Origin: Bartonella alsatica
Lineage (GTDB): Bacteria > Pseudomonadota > Alphaproteobacteria > Rhizobiales > Rhizobiaceae
DNA length: 64,000 nucleotides
Direction: 5' to 3'
NCBI RefSeq assembly: GCF_013388295.1
Contig: NZ_CP058235.1
Location: forward strand, 1,342,001-1,406,000
Position numbers and translations under genes: made by a program. The notes under the pieces were generated by a model. That model worked only from the letters and a program-made list of their open reading frames with translations. It did no database searches and had not been told where the DNA came from. Positions 29,710 through 39,948 of this stretch are shown here, in pieces. Position 1 is the first letter of the stretch; each line of letters opens with the position of its first letter.

Positions 29710-30813
29710 ATGGCGTATGATGAAAAAAAAATTGTTTCTGCACTTCGAGCTTTTGAACGCGGTGAAATTGTTGTGGTTACCGATGATAACGACCGTGAAA
29801 ATGAAGGTGATTTAACTATTGCTGCAGCTCATTGTACAGAAGAAAAGATGGCATTTATCATTCGTCATACAACAGGTATTGTTTGTGCTCCTATGCCAAA
29901 AGAAGAAGCGCAACGGTTTAATCTTGTTCCTATGGTATCAGATAATAACTCTGTGCATCGTACCCAATTTACTGTTACTGTTGATTTTAAACATGGCATA
30001 ACAACGGGAATTTCAGCCTATGACCGAACTTTAGCAGTGCGTAATCTTGCTAATTCCAATGCTGGTCCGAATGATTTTGTACGTCCCGGTCATATTTTTC
30101 CTTTGATTGCGCATGAGGGAGGGGTCTTTATGCGTTCAGGTCATACGGAGGCAGCTGTTGATTTATGTAAATTAACTGGTTTGCCGCCAGTTGGTGTTAT
30201 TGGTGAGCTGGTCAATGATGATGGGAGTATTAAACACGGAGATGAAATTACAAAGTTTGCACAAGATAATCGATTGCATATAATAACGGTTGCAGATTTG
30301 ATTGCTTATCGGCAACGTAAGGAAATATTGATCAAGCATGTTGGAGAAATGCATATTCAAACATCAATAGGATCGGCCATTGTTCAAAGTTATCAACTTC
30401 CTTGGGAAACCATTCAACATGTTGCAATCATTTTTGGTGATATCTGTAATGGTAAAAATATTCCTATATATTTGCATCGTGAAAACATTTTGAACGATAT
30501 TTTTGGTCAATCAGATATTACAACTATCATACAGCGTATGATGGAAAAAGAAAAACGTGGTGTTTTTGTTTATTTGCGTAAAGGATCTGTTGGTGTACTA
30601 TCATCTGTTGGTATGCAGGGGATGGGGAGAGAAAATTCAGAAAACCATATGCAGGCAATTGAACGCGAAGAAGAATGGCACCAAATTGGTTTAGGGTCAC
30701 AGATTTTGAGACATTTAGGAATTAGCTCTGTTATTATTTATGCTCCTAAAGAGTATCATTATAAAGATTTAGAAAGTTTTGGAATTCGTATATCCAGAAC
30801 AGATATTTTGTGA
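29710..30813 (+). CDS. ribB: 3,4-dihydroxy-2-butanone-4-phosphate synthase with GTP cyclohydrolase II-like C-terminal domain
   Basis: The N-terminal domain (about residues 1-200) is RibB, which makes the four-carbon unit of riboflavin from ribulose 5-phosphate; [20 protein letters not shown] and [15 protein letters not shown] are its conserved acidic and substrate residues. The C-terminal part (about 205-367) has the outline of GTP cyclohydrolase II, but the zinc-binding cysteine cluster (C-x10-C-x-C) of active enzymes is absent and the equivalent segment has only one Cys (GDICNG). It is thus probably monofunctional, with cyclohydrolase II activity encoded elsewhere. GTG or upstream starts are not needed; AAGGTG precedes the ATG. 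Confidence 0.9.
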   Translation: MAYDEKKIVSALRAFERGEIVVVTDDNDRENEGDLTIAAAHCTEEKMAFIIRHTTGIVCAPMPKEEAQRFNLVPMVSDNNSVHRTQFTVTVDFKHGITTGISAYDRTLAVRNLANSNAGPNDFVRPGHIFPLIAHEGGVFMRSGHTEAAVDLCKLTGLPPVGVIGELVNDDGSIKHGDEITKFAQDNRLHIITVADLIAYRQRKEILIKHVGEMHIQTSIGSAIVQSYQLPWETIQHVAIIFGDICNGKNIPIYLHRENILNDIFGQSDITTIIQRMMEKEKRGVFVYLRKGSVGVLSSVGMQGMGRENSENHMQAIEREEEWHQIGLGSQILRHLGISSVIIYAPKEYHYKDLESFGIRISRTDIL

Positions 30814-30820
30814 GGATTAC

Positions 30821-31075
30821 ATGAAACAAGAAATAGAAAAGGGAGATATTACAGCATTAAGTTTTGAAGAAGCGCTTAAGCAACTTGAAGTGATTGTTGA
30901 AAATTTAGAACGTGGGGATATTCCTTTAGAACAGTCAATTGATATTTATGAGCGTGGTGAATCTCTTAAAAAATATTGTGAGAAGCTTTTGAAAGCGGCT
31001 GAAGCTAAAGTTGAGAAAATTCAGCTTTCAGAGGGAGGTTCTCCAGAAAGTGTAAAGCCGCTTGATTCTGAATAA
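30821..31075 (+). CDS. xseB: Exodeoxyribonuclease VII small subunit
   Basis: XseB is the small subunit of exonuclease VII, which degrades single-stranded DNA together with XseA. The 84-residue helical protein has the conserved core [20 protein letters not shown] followed by [20 protein letters not shown] begin at ATG 30821, which has GAGGA upstream; a frame from 30779 would run through the end of ribB. It lies 7 bases after ribB and upstream of dxs, a usual bacterial order (xseB before isoprenoid genes). The xseA gene is not in the window. Confidence 0.93.
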   Translation: MKQEIEKGDITALSFEEALKQLEVIVENLERGDIPLEQSIDIYERGESLKKYCEKLLKAAEAKVEKIQLSEGGSPESVKPLDSE

Positions 31076-31309
31076 TATTGAGTAATTTAGAATATTTATT
31101 GCAGAGCAGGAGATGCTAGTAATTTAGTTTAAGGGAATGCGTTTTATCGGTTTTTTTAATGAAATAAATAAGTAAATGGGAAAAACTATACATCGCACCA
31201 ATAGAAGACGTTTTCCAGTAAAAATATATAAAGCTGTAAACGGAAGAAGGGAGGAAGTATATTCTTACCATTTCGTTCTCCTGATGAGATAATATTTAAG
31301 GAGTTTTTT

Positions 31310-33232
31310 TTGTCTCAGGTGTTGACGCCATTACTTGATCGTATTTTTTTACCACATGATTTGCGGGCATTGCCTGAATCTGATTTGGTAAGGTTAGCTG
31401 CTGAGTTGCGAACAGAAACAATTGATGCAGTTTCCGTAACAGGTGGTCATCTTGGTGCTGGGCTTGGTGTTGTTGAGCTCACTGTTGCGTTGCATTATGT
31501 TTTTAATACACCTGAGGATAGGATTATTTGGGATGTTGGTCACCAAGCTTACCCACATAAAATTTTAACGGGGCGTAGAGATCAAATACGCACATTGCGT
31601 CAAGAAGGCGGTTTATCAGGTTTTACGAAGCGTTCAGAAAGTGTGTATGATCCATTTGGTGCGGGTCATTCTTCTACTTCTATTTCAGCTGGTCTTGGCA
31701 TGGCAGTGGCAAGTGCTTTGAAACAGGAGGAAAGGCGGAACATCATTGCTGTAATTGGTGATGGTGCTATGTCTGCTGGTATGGCTTATGAAGCGATGAA
31801 TAATGCTGGTGCTTTAGATGCACGTTTGATTATTGTTCTTAATGATAACGATATGTCTATTGCCCCACCTACAGGTGCTATGAGTGCACATCTTGCACGA
31901 TTGGTTTCTCGACCCGCTTACCGTAGTTTGCGCGAAAGGGTAAAGGTACTAAGCAAAAAATTGCCCAAGTTTTTTTTAGAGAAAGCACGTCGTTCAGAGG
32001 AATTTGCACGTGGTCTTTTGGTTGGAGGAACCTTGTTTGAAGAGCTTGGTTTTTACTATGTTGGACCCATAGATGGCCATAACTTAAGACATTTATTGCC
32101 TGTTTTAAAAAATGTTCGTGAATATCCAAGTGGCCCCGTTTTGGTACATGTAGTTACACATAAGGGCAAGGGATATGCACCTGCGGAAGCATCCTCTGAT
32201 AAATATCATGGTGTTAATCGTTTTGATATTATAACAGGTCAACAGGTTAAAGCGCCAAGCAATGCTCTTCCCTACACTAAGGTATTTTCTAAGGCTTTAA
32301 TAGAAGAAGCTGTGCATGATGATAAGATTGTCAGTATAACGGCCGCAATGCCTACAGGGACAGGCCTTGATGCTTTCGCTGAAAAATTTCCTGAAAGAAT
32401 GTTTGATGTTGGTATAGCGGAGCAACATGCAGTAACTTTTGCTGCTGGCATTGCTTGTGAAGGATATAAGCCTTTTGTTGCAATTTATTCTACTTTTTTA
32501 CAGCGCGCTTATGATCAGATTATTCATGATGTATCGATTCAGAGATTACCTGTGCGTTTTGCGATTGATCGAGCAGGCTTTGTAGGTGCAGATGGTGCGA
32601 CGCATGCTGGCAGTTTTGATATTGTTTTTTTGTCTACTCTTCCTGAATTTGTTGTTATGGCACCTTCTGATGAAGTCGAACTGATGCATATGGTACGTAC
32701 TGCTGCAGCTTATGATCAGGGACCGGTTTCTTTTCGTTATCCGCGTGGTGAAGGTGTTGGCATGGATTTACCGCAGCGTGGTGAGTTATTAGAGATTGGA
32801 AAAGGACGTATTTTGCGTGAGGGAAACAGAATCGCTTTGGTTTGTTTTGGAACGCGGATGTCAGAAGTGTTGGTGGCGGCTGATGCATTGGGAGCAGAAG
32901 GATTGTCTACGACGGTTGTAGATGCACGGTTTGCGAAGCCTTTGGATAAGGATTTGATGCGTCGTTTAGCACGTGAGCATGAAGTATTAATAACAATTGA
33001 AGAAGGCGCAATAGGCGGATTTGGTGCGCACTTATTACAATTTTTAGCACAAGAAGGGCTTTTAGAACATGGTTTGAAAGTTCGCACATTAAAATTTCCT
33101 GATGAATATTTAAATCATGGTCTACCAGAGAAAGTTCTTTCACGTATAGGGCTTGATGCTGTTGGCATTGTCAATACGGTTTTTACTGCTTTAGGACGCA
33201 AGATTAGAACAGTACAGAAAATTCGAGTATGA
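31310..33232 (+). CDS. dxs: 1-deoxy-D-xylulose-5-phosphate synthase
   Basis: Dxs condenses pyruvate and glyceraldehyde 3-phosphate with thiamine diphosphate, the entry to the MEP pathway that also uses IspE and IspH here. The 640-residue protein has the TPP motif [18 protein letters not shown], the [15 protein letters not shown] segment, a transketolase Pyr domain with [15 protein letters not shown], and a C-terminal domain. Initiation is at TTG 31310, supported by AAGGAG at 31298-31303 with six-base spacing and no better ATG nearby. tlyA starts one base after the stop, so the genes are coupled. Confidence 0.97.
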   Translation: MSQVLTPLLDRIFLPHDLRALPESDLVRLAAELRTETIDAVSVTGGHLGAGLGVVELTVALHYVFNTPEDRIIWDVGHQAYPHKILTGRRDQIRTLRQEGGLSGFTKRSESVYDPFGAGHSSTSISAGLGMAVASALKQEERRNIIAVIGDGAMSAGMAYEAMNNAGALDARLIIVLNDNDMSIAPPTGAMSAHLARLVSRPAYRSLRERVKVLSKKLPKFFLEKARRSEEFARGLLVGGTLFEELGFYYVGPIDGHNLRHLLPVLKNVREYPSGPVLVHVVTHKGKGYAPAEASSDKYHGVNRFDIITGQQVKAPSNALPYTKVFSKALIEEAVHDDKIVSITAAMPTGTGLDAFAEKFPERMFDVGIAEQHAVTFAAGIACEGYKPFVAIYSTFLQRAYDQIIHDVSIQRLPVRFAIDRAGFVGADGATHAGSFDIVFLSTLPEFVVMAPSDEVELMHMVRTAAAYDQGPVSFRYPRGEGVGMDLPQRGELLEIGKGRILREGNRIALVCFGTRMSEVLVAADALGAEGLSTTVVDARFAKPLDKDLMRRLAREHEVLITIEEGAIGGFGAHLLQFLAQEGLLEHGLKVRTLKFPDEYLNHGLPEKVLSRIGLDAVGIVNTVFTALGRKIRTVQKIRV

Positions 33233-33233
33233 G

Positions 33234-33980
33234 ATGGCCATAAAAAAAAGGCTTGATGTTCTTTTAGTTGAGAAAAACTTTTTTACAACTCGCTCACGAG
33301 CACGTGATGCTATTATGCGTCAAACCATTAAAGTTAATGGCAAAATAATTTTAAAGGCTGGACAAATCATTTTTGATGATGCAGAAATTGTAGTTTGTGA
33401 TCCAGCACAGAATTATGTTTCACGTGCAGCGTTAAAATTGATCAGTGCACTTGATGCATTTCCGATTGTAACGAATAAAGTGACTGCTATTGATATCGGT
33501 GCATCGACAGGTGGTTTTACACAAGTTCTCTTAGAACGTGGTGTGGCTCATGTTATTGCTGTTGATGTTGGTCATAATCAATTGGATGCGCGTTTATCTG
33601 ACAACAGTGCGATAACCTTATTAGAAGGCTTAAATGTTAGAGATTTAAAACAGGAACATTTAGGCGGGCGGAAAATTGACCTTATTGTCTTAGATGTCAG
33701 CTTTATTTCTCTTAAACTTGCATTACCTCCTATTTTGTCTTTAGCTAAAAAGGGAGCACAGGCCGTTTTATTGATAAAACCTCAATTTGAGGTTGGCCGT
33801 CAACAACTTGGTAAGGGGGGGATAATAAAAGATCCAGCAATAGCTAAAGAAACTGCTGAACGACTTTTTTATTGGCTGAACACGCAAAAAGGATGGAGTG
33901 CAAAAGGTTTGCTTCCCTCACCTATTGCAGGTGGTGATGGTAATTTGGAATATTTGTTATTCGGAGAAAAGCAAGAGTGA
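33234..33980 (+). CDS. tlyA: TlyA-family rRNA 2'-O-methyltransferase / hemolysin-like protein
   Basis: The 248-residue protein joins an N-terminal S4 RNA-binding domain (residues 1-65, with RSRARDAIMRQTIKVNG) to an FtsJ/RrmJ-type methyltransferase domain with SAM motif AIDIGASTGGFTQVLLERG. TlyA enzymes 2'-O-methylate rRNA; historical hemolysin naming is not evidence of toxin action. It begins one base after dxs and its TGA overlaps the next GTG start, forming a dxs-tlyA-methyltransferase unit typical of rhizobia. Confidence 0.93.
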   Translation: MAIKKRLDVLLVEKNFFTTRSRARDAIMRQTIKVNGKIILKAGQIIFDDAEIVVCDPAQNYVSRAALKLISALDAFPIVTNKVTAIDIGASTGGFTQVLLERGVAHVIAVDVGHNQLDARLSDNSAITLLEGLNVRDLKQEHLGGRKIDLIVLDVSFISLKLALPPILSLAKKGAQAVLLIKPQFEVGRQQLGKGGIIKDPAIAKETAERLFYWLNTQKGWSAKGLLPSPIAGGDGNLEYLLFGEKQE

Positions 33981-35230
33981 ATGATAACGTCATAATCGAC
34001 CATATTGGAGCAAATGGTCATGGTGTCATCAAAACATTGCATGGCTTGGTTTATGTTCCTTTTACTTTACCAGGAGAATGTGCCGAAATCGCCGTTCATA
34101 GAAAATACGCTACACTCGTAGCATTAAAGAAAAAATCCCCAGAACGCATTCAGCCTCTTTGCCAGCATTTTGGAGAATGTGGCGGATGTACACTTCAGCA
34201 TTGGCGTGCCGATGCTTATCGCGTGTGGAAGAGACAACTGGTTGTTGATGCGCTGAAAGAATGTGGTCTTGATGTTGTTGTTTCGCCTTTAATCAGGTGT
34301 AAACCCTATAGCCGTCGACGAATTACTCTAACAGCATCTATAACACCACAAGGCTATAGAATAGGTTTTAATCGTCATCTTTCTCATGAAATTGTAGCTC
34401 TTGAGGAATGTCCAGTGAGCTGTCCAGAAATTATATCTAAATTAGATGATATTAGGAAATTGTGCGCTTTTCTGAGCAATTATGCCAAACGATTTCACAT
34501 TACGATAACATACGTTGCAAATGGTTTAGATGTCGCTGTAAGCGGTTGTATTATACGCCATGAGCCTATTCGTCAGAAAATAGTTCATATGGCGCTTGCA
34601 TGTGGAATTACACGTTTATCTGTTGAAGGTGAAGTTTTGGTTGAACGAGAAAAGCCATTGATTTACTTCGGGGATGTTTGTGTTGAATTTCCCACTGGAG
34701 GTTTTCTCCAAGCAACTTTTGAAGCAGAAAATATCATGGGCAAAATTATTTTGACTCATTTAAGAAAAGCAAAGAATGCTCTTGATTTGTTTTCAGGAAT
34801 AGGAACATTTACCTTACGTATGGCTAAAAAGATGAATGTTCATGCGGTAGAGAATGATGGTGCGGCGTTAGCGAATTTAGATTTAGCAGCACGTTTTGCG
34901 ACTGGTTTAAAAACAGTAACTTGTGAAAAACGGGATCTTTTCCGTCGTCCACTTTCTGTGAAGGAACTTGAGTGTTTTGAATGTGTTGTTTTTGATCCGC
35001 CACGTGCTGGTGCCGAAGAACAAGTACGTGAATTGGCTAAGACAACAATACCCCGTATAGTTTCAATTTCATGTAATCCTATTACATTTGCTCGTGATTT
35101 ATCTCTACTTGTTGCAGGTGGCTATACAGTAGAACAAATCATACCGATTGATCAGTTTTTATGGTCACCACATGTTGAAATTATCGCATTTTTAAGTAAG
35201 CGCAAAGCAAAAGCGAGCTGGAAACTCTAG
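33977..35230 (+). CDS. RNA uridine C5-methyltransferase (TrmA/RlmD family)
   Basis: The 417-residue protein is a SAM-dependent RNA m5U methyltransferase. An N-terminal TRAM-like region is followed by a cysteine cluster (CQHFGECGGC plus a later Cys) that would bind an Fe-S cluster as in RlmD. The SAM motif DLFSGIGTFTLRMAK, the FDPPRAG motif and the catalytic nucleophile in SISCNP are present. Its start is a GTG at 33977 overlapping the tlyA stop (GTGA). Whether it acts on 23S rRNA or tRNA cannot be settled; the Fe-S Cys favour an RlmC/D-like enzyme. Confidence 0.9.
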   Translation: MNDNVIIDHIGANGHGVIKTLHGLVYVPFTLPGECAEIAVHRKYATLVALKKKSPERIQPLCQHFGECGGCTLQHWRADAYRVWKRQLVVDALKECGLDVVVSPLIRCKPYSRRRITLTASITPQGYRIGFNRHLSHEIVALEECPVSCPEIISKLDDIRKLCAFLSNYAKRFHITITYVANGLDVAVSGCIIRHEPIRQKIVHMALACGITRLSVEGEVLVEREKPLIYFGDVCVEFPTGGFLQATFEAENIMGKIILTHLRKAKNALDLFSGIGTFTLRMAKKMNVHAVENDGAALANLDLAARFATGLKTVTCEKRDLFRRPLSVKELECFECVVFDPPRAGAEEQVRELAKTTIPRIVSISCNPITFARDLSLLVAGGYTVEQIIPIDQFLWSPHVEIIAFLSKRKAKASWKL

Positions 35231-35292
35231 CCGAAATTGAAAATTTTTCAAATTCCGTTGAGAATTTTTTAGTTAAATTAAATTGGTATATT

Positions 35293-36711
35293 TCACGAAA
35301 GTGCTGTTCCACCAATTGTCATATTATTAATTCGCAAATGAGGTTGTCCGACGCCAACAGGAACATTTTGTCCGGCTTTTCCACACATACCGACACCATT
35401 ATCAAGTTTGCTATCATTACCAATCATTGTGATACGTTTCATAGCATCTGGCCCGTTTCCAATAAGAGTTGCCCCTTTGATTGGTGTTATAATTTTGCCA
35501 TTTTCTACTCGATAGGCTTCAGTACATTCAAAAACAAATTTCCCAGAAGTAATATCAACTTGTCCTCCACCAAATGAAACAGCATAGATACCATTTTTTA
35601 GTGAAAAGAGAATTTCTTCAGGCGTTTTATCTCCTCCTAGCATTATCGTATTTGTCATCCTTGGCATTGGTACATGTGCATAGGATTCACGGCGTCCATT
35701 TCCAGTTGGATTAACACCCATAAGCCGAGCATTGAGTCTATCTTGCATAAAGCCAACGAGTTTGCCATCTTCAATAAGAATATTATACCCTGAAGGGGTT
35801 CCTTCATCATCAACAGTGAGTGAACCACGGCACTGAGGAATTGTACCATCATCAACAATTGTAACACCTTTTGCGGCAACTTGTTGACCAAAAAGTTCAG
35901 AAAACACAGAGGTTTTTTTACGATTAAAGTCTCCTTCCAGACCATGGCCTACAGCTTCATGAAGCATAACACCAGGCCATCCATTAGCTAAGACCACATC
36001 AAATGTTCCTGCAGGTGCTGCTTCTGCCTCTAAGTTTATGAGAGCCATACGCAAAGCTTCATCAGCAGCTTTTTTCCAATTTTCTTCACTGATGAATTGG
36101 CTAAATGCTTGTCGTCCACCACATCCGTAGAAGCCATTTTCACGCCGATTACCTTCAGCAGCAACCACAGATATAGAAAGTCGTACAAGAGGACGTATAT
36201 CACGAACCAGATATCCGTCTGCCCGTAAAATTTCAACATGCTGTAGTGAACCAGAGAGAGAAACAGTAACTTGATGCAATTTATCATTTTTTGCCCGTAA
36301 ATAGGCATCAATTTTTTGCAAGAGTGCACTTTTTTCTTCAAATGACGGGTCATCAAGAGGGTTATGTGGTTGATAAAGCCTTTTGTTTGTTTTTTGAGGT
36401 GCTGCGCTATAAGGCCCTGAATGATTATTATATATAACGGTTTTCGCTGCTTCACTAGCGCGTTTGAGCGCTGCAGCCGATAATTCACTAGAATGCGCAT
36501 ATCCAGTAGCTTCACCAGAAACAACGCGTAGACCAAATCCCATATTTTGATGAAATGAACCATTTTTAAGTTGTCCATTATCAAATAAAAGGGCTTCACT
36601 TTCTGTATATTCGAGGTAAAGTTCACCATCATCAGCATTGCGAAGAGATTCTTGTACAAGTGATTGCACTTTAGAAGAAGAAATATCGAAATAGTCAATT
36701 AGAGATTTCAT
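35293..36711 (-). CDS. tldD: Metalloprotease TldD
   Basis: TldD with its partner TldE (PmbA) forms a zinc-dependent heterodimeric protease involved in processing small peptides and CcdA-like antitoxins in enterobacteria. The zinc-binding HExxxH motif is visible as HEAVGHGLEGDF near residue 255, along with the C-terminal GKAGQNVPVGVGQPHLRI stretch. The 472-residue length is normal. tldE is not in the window. The IalB-like gene lies about 100 bases upstream on the same strand. Confidence 0.95.
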   Translation of the reverse strand: MKSLIDYFDISSSKVQSLVQESLRNADDGELYLEYTESEALLFDNGQLKNGSFHQNMGFGLRVVSGEATGYAHSSELSAAALKRASEAAKTVIYNNHSGPYSAAPQKTNKRLYQPHNPLDDPSFEEKSALLQKIDAYLRAKNDKLHQVTVSLSGSLQHVEILRADGYLVRDIRPLVRLSISVVAAEGNRRENGFYGCGGRQAFSQFISEENWKKAADEALRMALINLEAEAAPAGTFDVVLANGWPGVMLHEAVGHGLEGDFNRKKTSVFSELFGQQVAAKGVTIVDDGTIPQCRGSLTVDDEGTPSGYNILIEDGKLVGFMQDRLNARLMGVNPTGNGRRESYAHVPMPRMTNTIMLGGDKTPEEILFSLKNGIYAVSFGGGQVDITSGKFVFECTEAYRVENGKIITPIKGATLIGNGPDAMKRITMIGNDSKLDNGVGMCGKAGQNVPVGVGQPHLRINNMTIGGTALS

Positions 36712-36815
36712 AGTGGCTATCCTATTTTATTATGTTTGCAAGATTTCTACTTGTTTTGTGCGAAAAGCTAACAAACGAACTCTGAGATGCTTTGATTGGT
36801 GAAGGCATAATCATA

Positions 36816-37394
36816 TTATGTTGGTAAAGTTGCATAGGCATCACTAAGTCCCTGGAGATCAATAAGGCCTCCAATTCCTTGCTCGGGAGTTGTGAAGATG
36901 AAATAGGTTGCTCTTTTACCTTTTAAAAACAGTTGTAGTATATCTTCTTTAAGAAGAGCTTCAGCAACACAATTATCACCAAGACAGCGACGATATTCCA
37001 TTTTTCCCATATCTTTATCATCAATTTTTAGTCCAACACCAAAACGTAATTCAACACGAATCGGAACGAAAACGCGCATCAAAGCCCCTTGATTTTTAGG
37101 GAGTTTATAAAACGTAACACGAAAGGTAATGTCATGGCGATTTTGTGTGTGTATGTTTTGTACAACTTCACATTGTATATTAGGCGTACCTGGTGGTAAA
37201 GAACAGACTTTTGTCCATGCTCCATAGGTTTGTGGGGCAGGGACATTTTGTGTATTAAACGTTTGTGCATTCGCGTAGTTGATAGAAATATTATAAAGTG
37301 TGTAAATAATAACACCAGAAAAAAAAGTTTTTTTTAGCAATTTATAAAGTATCACAGAAAGCCCTAATCCAATTACTGCTACACTATTATGCAT
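36816..37394 (-). CDS. Invasion-associated locus B (IalB) family protein
   Basis: The 192-residue protein has a hydrophobic N-terminus with a signal-like sequence ending near NYANAQ and then the IalB domain (about 55-190) with GAWTKVC, paired cysteines (VCSLPPG...QCEVV and RRCLGDNCVA) and the conserved LFLKGKRATYFIF. In Bartonella IalB affects erythrocyte invasion, but this family is widespread in Hyphomicrobiales and this copy next to tldD and ctaB is the positional homologue of the non-invasion rhizobial members. Secretion to the envelope is likely; function is unproven. The N-terminus looks longer than usual and the true start may be a later codon. Confidence 0.87.
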   Translation of the reverse strand: MHNSVAVIGLGLSVILYKLLKKTFFSGVIIYTLYNISINYANAQTFNTQNVPAPQTYGAWTKVCSLPPGTPNIQCEVVQNIHTQNRHDITFRVTFYKLPKNQGALMRVFVPIRVELRFGVGLKIDDKDMGKMEYRRCLGDNCVAEALLKEDILQLFLKGKRATYFIFTTPEQGIGGLIDLQGLSDAYATLPT

Positions 37395-37754
37395 AGAGTT
37401 ACATAAAAAATAAATTTTCGAACTGAATATAACACAAAACTAGTATCTACCAAAACATATTAGTCTATATACACGAAAGAAAAGAAAGATTAAAAAAAAC
37501 AGTAGCTTGTAAAAGAAAAATCTTTTAACATTGTTTTATAATGTTTGCGGGAACAGGTTTTATTTTTATGATACATTTTTAAATGGATGTAAGAAAAAAT
37601 GTATTTTTATTGCAAATGCTTCTATCTGTTTCTAATAAATATGTATAAAAGAGATATCCTATATAAAAGTACTCATATTATTTAGCTATTCGTATATGCT
37701 AGACAATATTTGTTTGTTTGTGTGTGACAGAGATGGAAGAGGTCTTTAAAAAGA
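37395..37754. other. Intergenic region where coxB-coxA would be expected
   Basis: In many rhizobia cytochrome aa3 oxidase genes coxB and coxA lie between the IalB/TldD genes and ctaB. Here only about 360 AT-rich bases are present, with no frame of protein-like character, so those genes appear lost from this place. A TATAAT hexamer at 37537-37542 could be part of the ctaB promoter but has no good -35. Confidence 0.45.
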
Positions 37755-38690
37755 ATGTCTGTTTCAGAAGAATTACCAACTGACAATGGTAAATTGCTCT
37801 CACCAAAATCGAGTATTTATGATTATATTACGTTATTGAAACCACGGGTTATGTCACTTGTTGTGTTTACAGCTCTAGTTGGATTGCTCGTATCACCTGT
37901 CTCTATAAATCCGTTTTATGGTTTTTTGGCGATCTTGTGTATTGCTGGGGGCGGAGGGGGTGCGGGGGCACTTAATATGTGGTATGATGCTGACATTGAT
38001 GCAGTGATGGAACGTACCAAAAAACGCCCCATTCCTAATGGTAAAATAAGTGCCAAGAAGGCGTTTCTTTTTGGTATAGTTCTTTCTACACTTTCGGTAT
38101 TAATTATGGGGGGGAGCACTAATTGGTTTGCAGCACTTCTTCTTGCATTTACAATCTTCTTTTATATTGTTGTCTATACAATTTGGTTAAAGCGTATAAC
38201 GCCCCAAAATATCGTTATTGGTGGTGCAGCTGGAGCTTTCCCACCTATGATTGGATGGGCTGCAGCAACGGGTACAGTGAATATTGAGAGCTTTTTATTA
38301 TTTTTAATCATTTTTATGTGGACTCCACCACATTTTTGGTCTCTTTCCTTGTTTTCAGCTCTTGATTATGAAACAGCAGGTATTCCTATGATGCCTAATG
38401 TAAGAGGTGAGCGTTCAACAAAAGCACAGATTTTATTTTATACTATTCTTATGGCAATATGCGCTTCTGGACCTTTTATTACTGGTTTCGCAGGAGTTTC
38501 CTATGGTATTTTCTCGACAATTTTGAGTATTATCTTTATTTATTTTGCTTATCGTTTATGGAAATCCGATACGTATGACGCAACTATTTTGATGGCAAAA
38601 AAAACGTTTTTCTTTTCATTATTTTATTTAGCTACTATATTCGGAGTTCTTTTAATTGAATCTCTAGTTTGGAGTTTTGTAATTTCTTAA
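37755..38690 (+). CDS. ctaB: Protoheme IX farnesyltransferase (heme O synthase)
   Basis: CtaB farnesylates heme b to heme O for heme-copper oxidases. The 311-residue membrane protein has the Asp-rich prenyltransferase motif NMWYDADIDAVMERTKKRP and the second-loop DYETAGIPMMPN region, with about eight helices. The usual cox neighbours on both sides are missing here, so its product presumably supplies heme O to a bo-type quinol oxidase encoded elsewhere; this is inference. It is followed by ispH after about 200 bases. Confidence 0.95.
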   Translation: MSVSEELPTDNGKLLSPKSSIYDYITLLKPRVMSLVVFTALVGLLVSPVSINPFYGFLAILCIAGGGGGAGALNMWYDADIDAVMERTKKRPIPNGKISAKKAFLFGIVLSTLSVLIMGGSTNWFAALLLAFTIFFYIVVYTIWLKRITPQNIVIGGAAGAFPPMIGWAAATGTVNIESFLLFLIIFMWTPPHFWSLSLFSALDYETAGIPMMPNVRGERSTKAQILFYTILMAICASGPFITGFAGVSYGIFSTILSIIFIYFAYRLWKSDTYDATILMAKKTFFFSLFYLATIFGVLLIESLVWSFVIS

Positions 38691-38893
38691 GTTTGATGCA
38701 GTCAGGTAGCAAAAATTAGTATTAATAAGATACAATAATAATTTAAGAAACGTTGGAATGCTGTTTCATATAGTTATATAGAAGGTAATGTCTCGGAATT
38801 TTTTGTCCTGCCTATCTACTGTATTGTCTACGTAATGTATAGCAATAGTATGTTAAGATATGTAATAAAAGCTATAGATATTAGGGATAATTT

Positions 38894-39925
38894 ATGTCTG
38901 TACTTCCTCCTTTAACAATGCGTCTTTGTACTCCGCGTGGGTTTTGTGCAGGGGTTGATCGCGCTATTCAAATTGTCCTTCTTGCATTAAAAAAATATGG
39001 GGCTCCAATCTATGTTCGTCATGAGATTGTGCACAATCGTTATGTAGTTGAGGGATTGCAGCAGCGTGGGGCTGTTTTTGTTGAAGAACTAGATGAGATC
39101 CCAGAGGAAGGCCGTAGCCAACCTGTGGTGTTTTCTGCCCATGGGGTGCCAAAAACCGTACAAGAAGAGGCCCGTCAATATAATTTGTTTTATCTTGATG
39201 CCACATGTCCATTGGTTTCTAAGGTTCATAAACAGGCGATACGGCATCAGCGGCATGGCCGTCATGTTATATTGATTGGTCATTCTGGCCATCCTGAGGT
39301 GATAGGAACGATGGGACAACTTGAAAAAGGGGCTGTTACGTTAATTGAGACGGTAAAGGATGCTTTATGTTATCAACCAGATGATCCACAAAAATTGGGT
39401 TTTGTCACGCAAACAACACTTTCTGTTGAAGATACAGCGGAAATTCTTGACGTCTTGCAACGACGTTTTCCTATGTTGGAACCACCTGCTGCTGAATCAA
39501 TTTGCTATGCTACCACGAATCGGCAAGAAGCTGTTAAAATGGCAGCATTAGGAAGTGATTTATTTTTAATTGTTGGTGCACCAAATTCTTCTAATTCACA
39601 GCGTTTAGTAGAGGTTGCTGAGAAATTTGGTGCGCGGCAGGCTCTTTTAGTGCAAAGTGTTAACGAAATTAATTTTGATCATCTTGGATCTCTTTCCGTC
39701 GTAAGTCTTTCAGCAGGAGCTTCTGCTCCTGAAATTATTGTTGATGAAATTATTTCAGCTTTTTGTAAGCGTTATGTCGTTAAAATAGAATTAACTGGAA
39801 CTGCAGTAGAAACGGAAACATTTTTAGTTAATCGCGAATTGCGTGATGTCATTTTAATCCCTCAAGATATGGCTTTTGTTAATGGTCGAGCTGAAACGCT
39901 AAAAAACGAAAAACAAGATATATAA
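38894..39925 (+). CDS. ispH: 4-hydroxy-3-methylbut-2-enyl diphosphate reductase
   Basis: IspH is the [4Fe-4S] enzyme that gives IPP and DMAPP in the last MEP step. The three cluster cysteines are visible in CTPRGFCAGVDRAI (first), DATCPLVSKVHK and SICYATTNRQEAV, with the substrate stretch APNSSNSQRL. The 343-residue length is normal. It is followed by thrB after 23 bases and by rnhA, an order conserved in rhizobia, so the three may be cotranscribed. Together with Dxs and IspE it indicates a functioning MEP pathway. Confidence 0.96.
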   Translation: MSVLPPLTMRLCTPRGFCAGVDRAIQIVLLALKKYGAPIYVRHEIVHNRYVVEGLQQRGAVFVEELDEIPEEGRSQPVVFSAHGVPKTVQEEARQYNLFYLDATCPLVSKVHKQAIRHQRHGRHVILIGHSGHPEVIGTMGQLEKGAVTLIETVKDALCYQPDDPQKLGFVTQTTLSVEDTAEILDVLQRRFPMLEPPAAESICYATTNRQEAVKMAALGSDLFLIVGAPNSSNSQRLVEVAEKFGARQALLVQSVNEINFDHLGSLSVVSLSAGASAPEIIVDEIISAFCKRYVVKIELTGTAVETETFLVNRELRDVILIPQDMAFVNGRAETLKNEKQDI

Positions 39926-39948
39926 ATGTCTACAACGAAAGCAGACTA

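Noticed and set aside
31240..31309. CTGATGAGA near dxs as part of a thiamine riboswitch
   Set aside because: Only a short piece resembles the motif; the paired helices and the other conserved THI-box segments are not present, and dxs uses but does not make thiamine diphosphate.
33234..33980. TlyA as a hemolysin virulence factor
   Set aside because: The S4 plus FtsJ-type methyltransferase layout fits an rRNA methylase, and the hemolysin label is historical.
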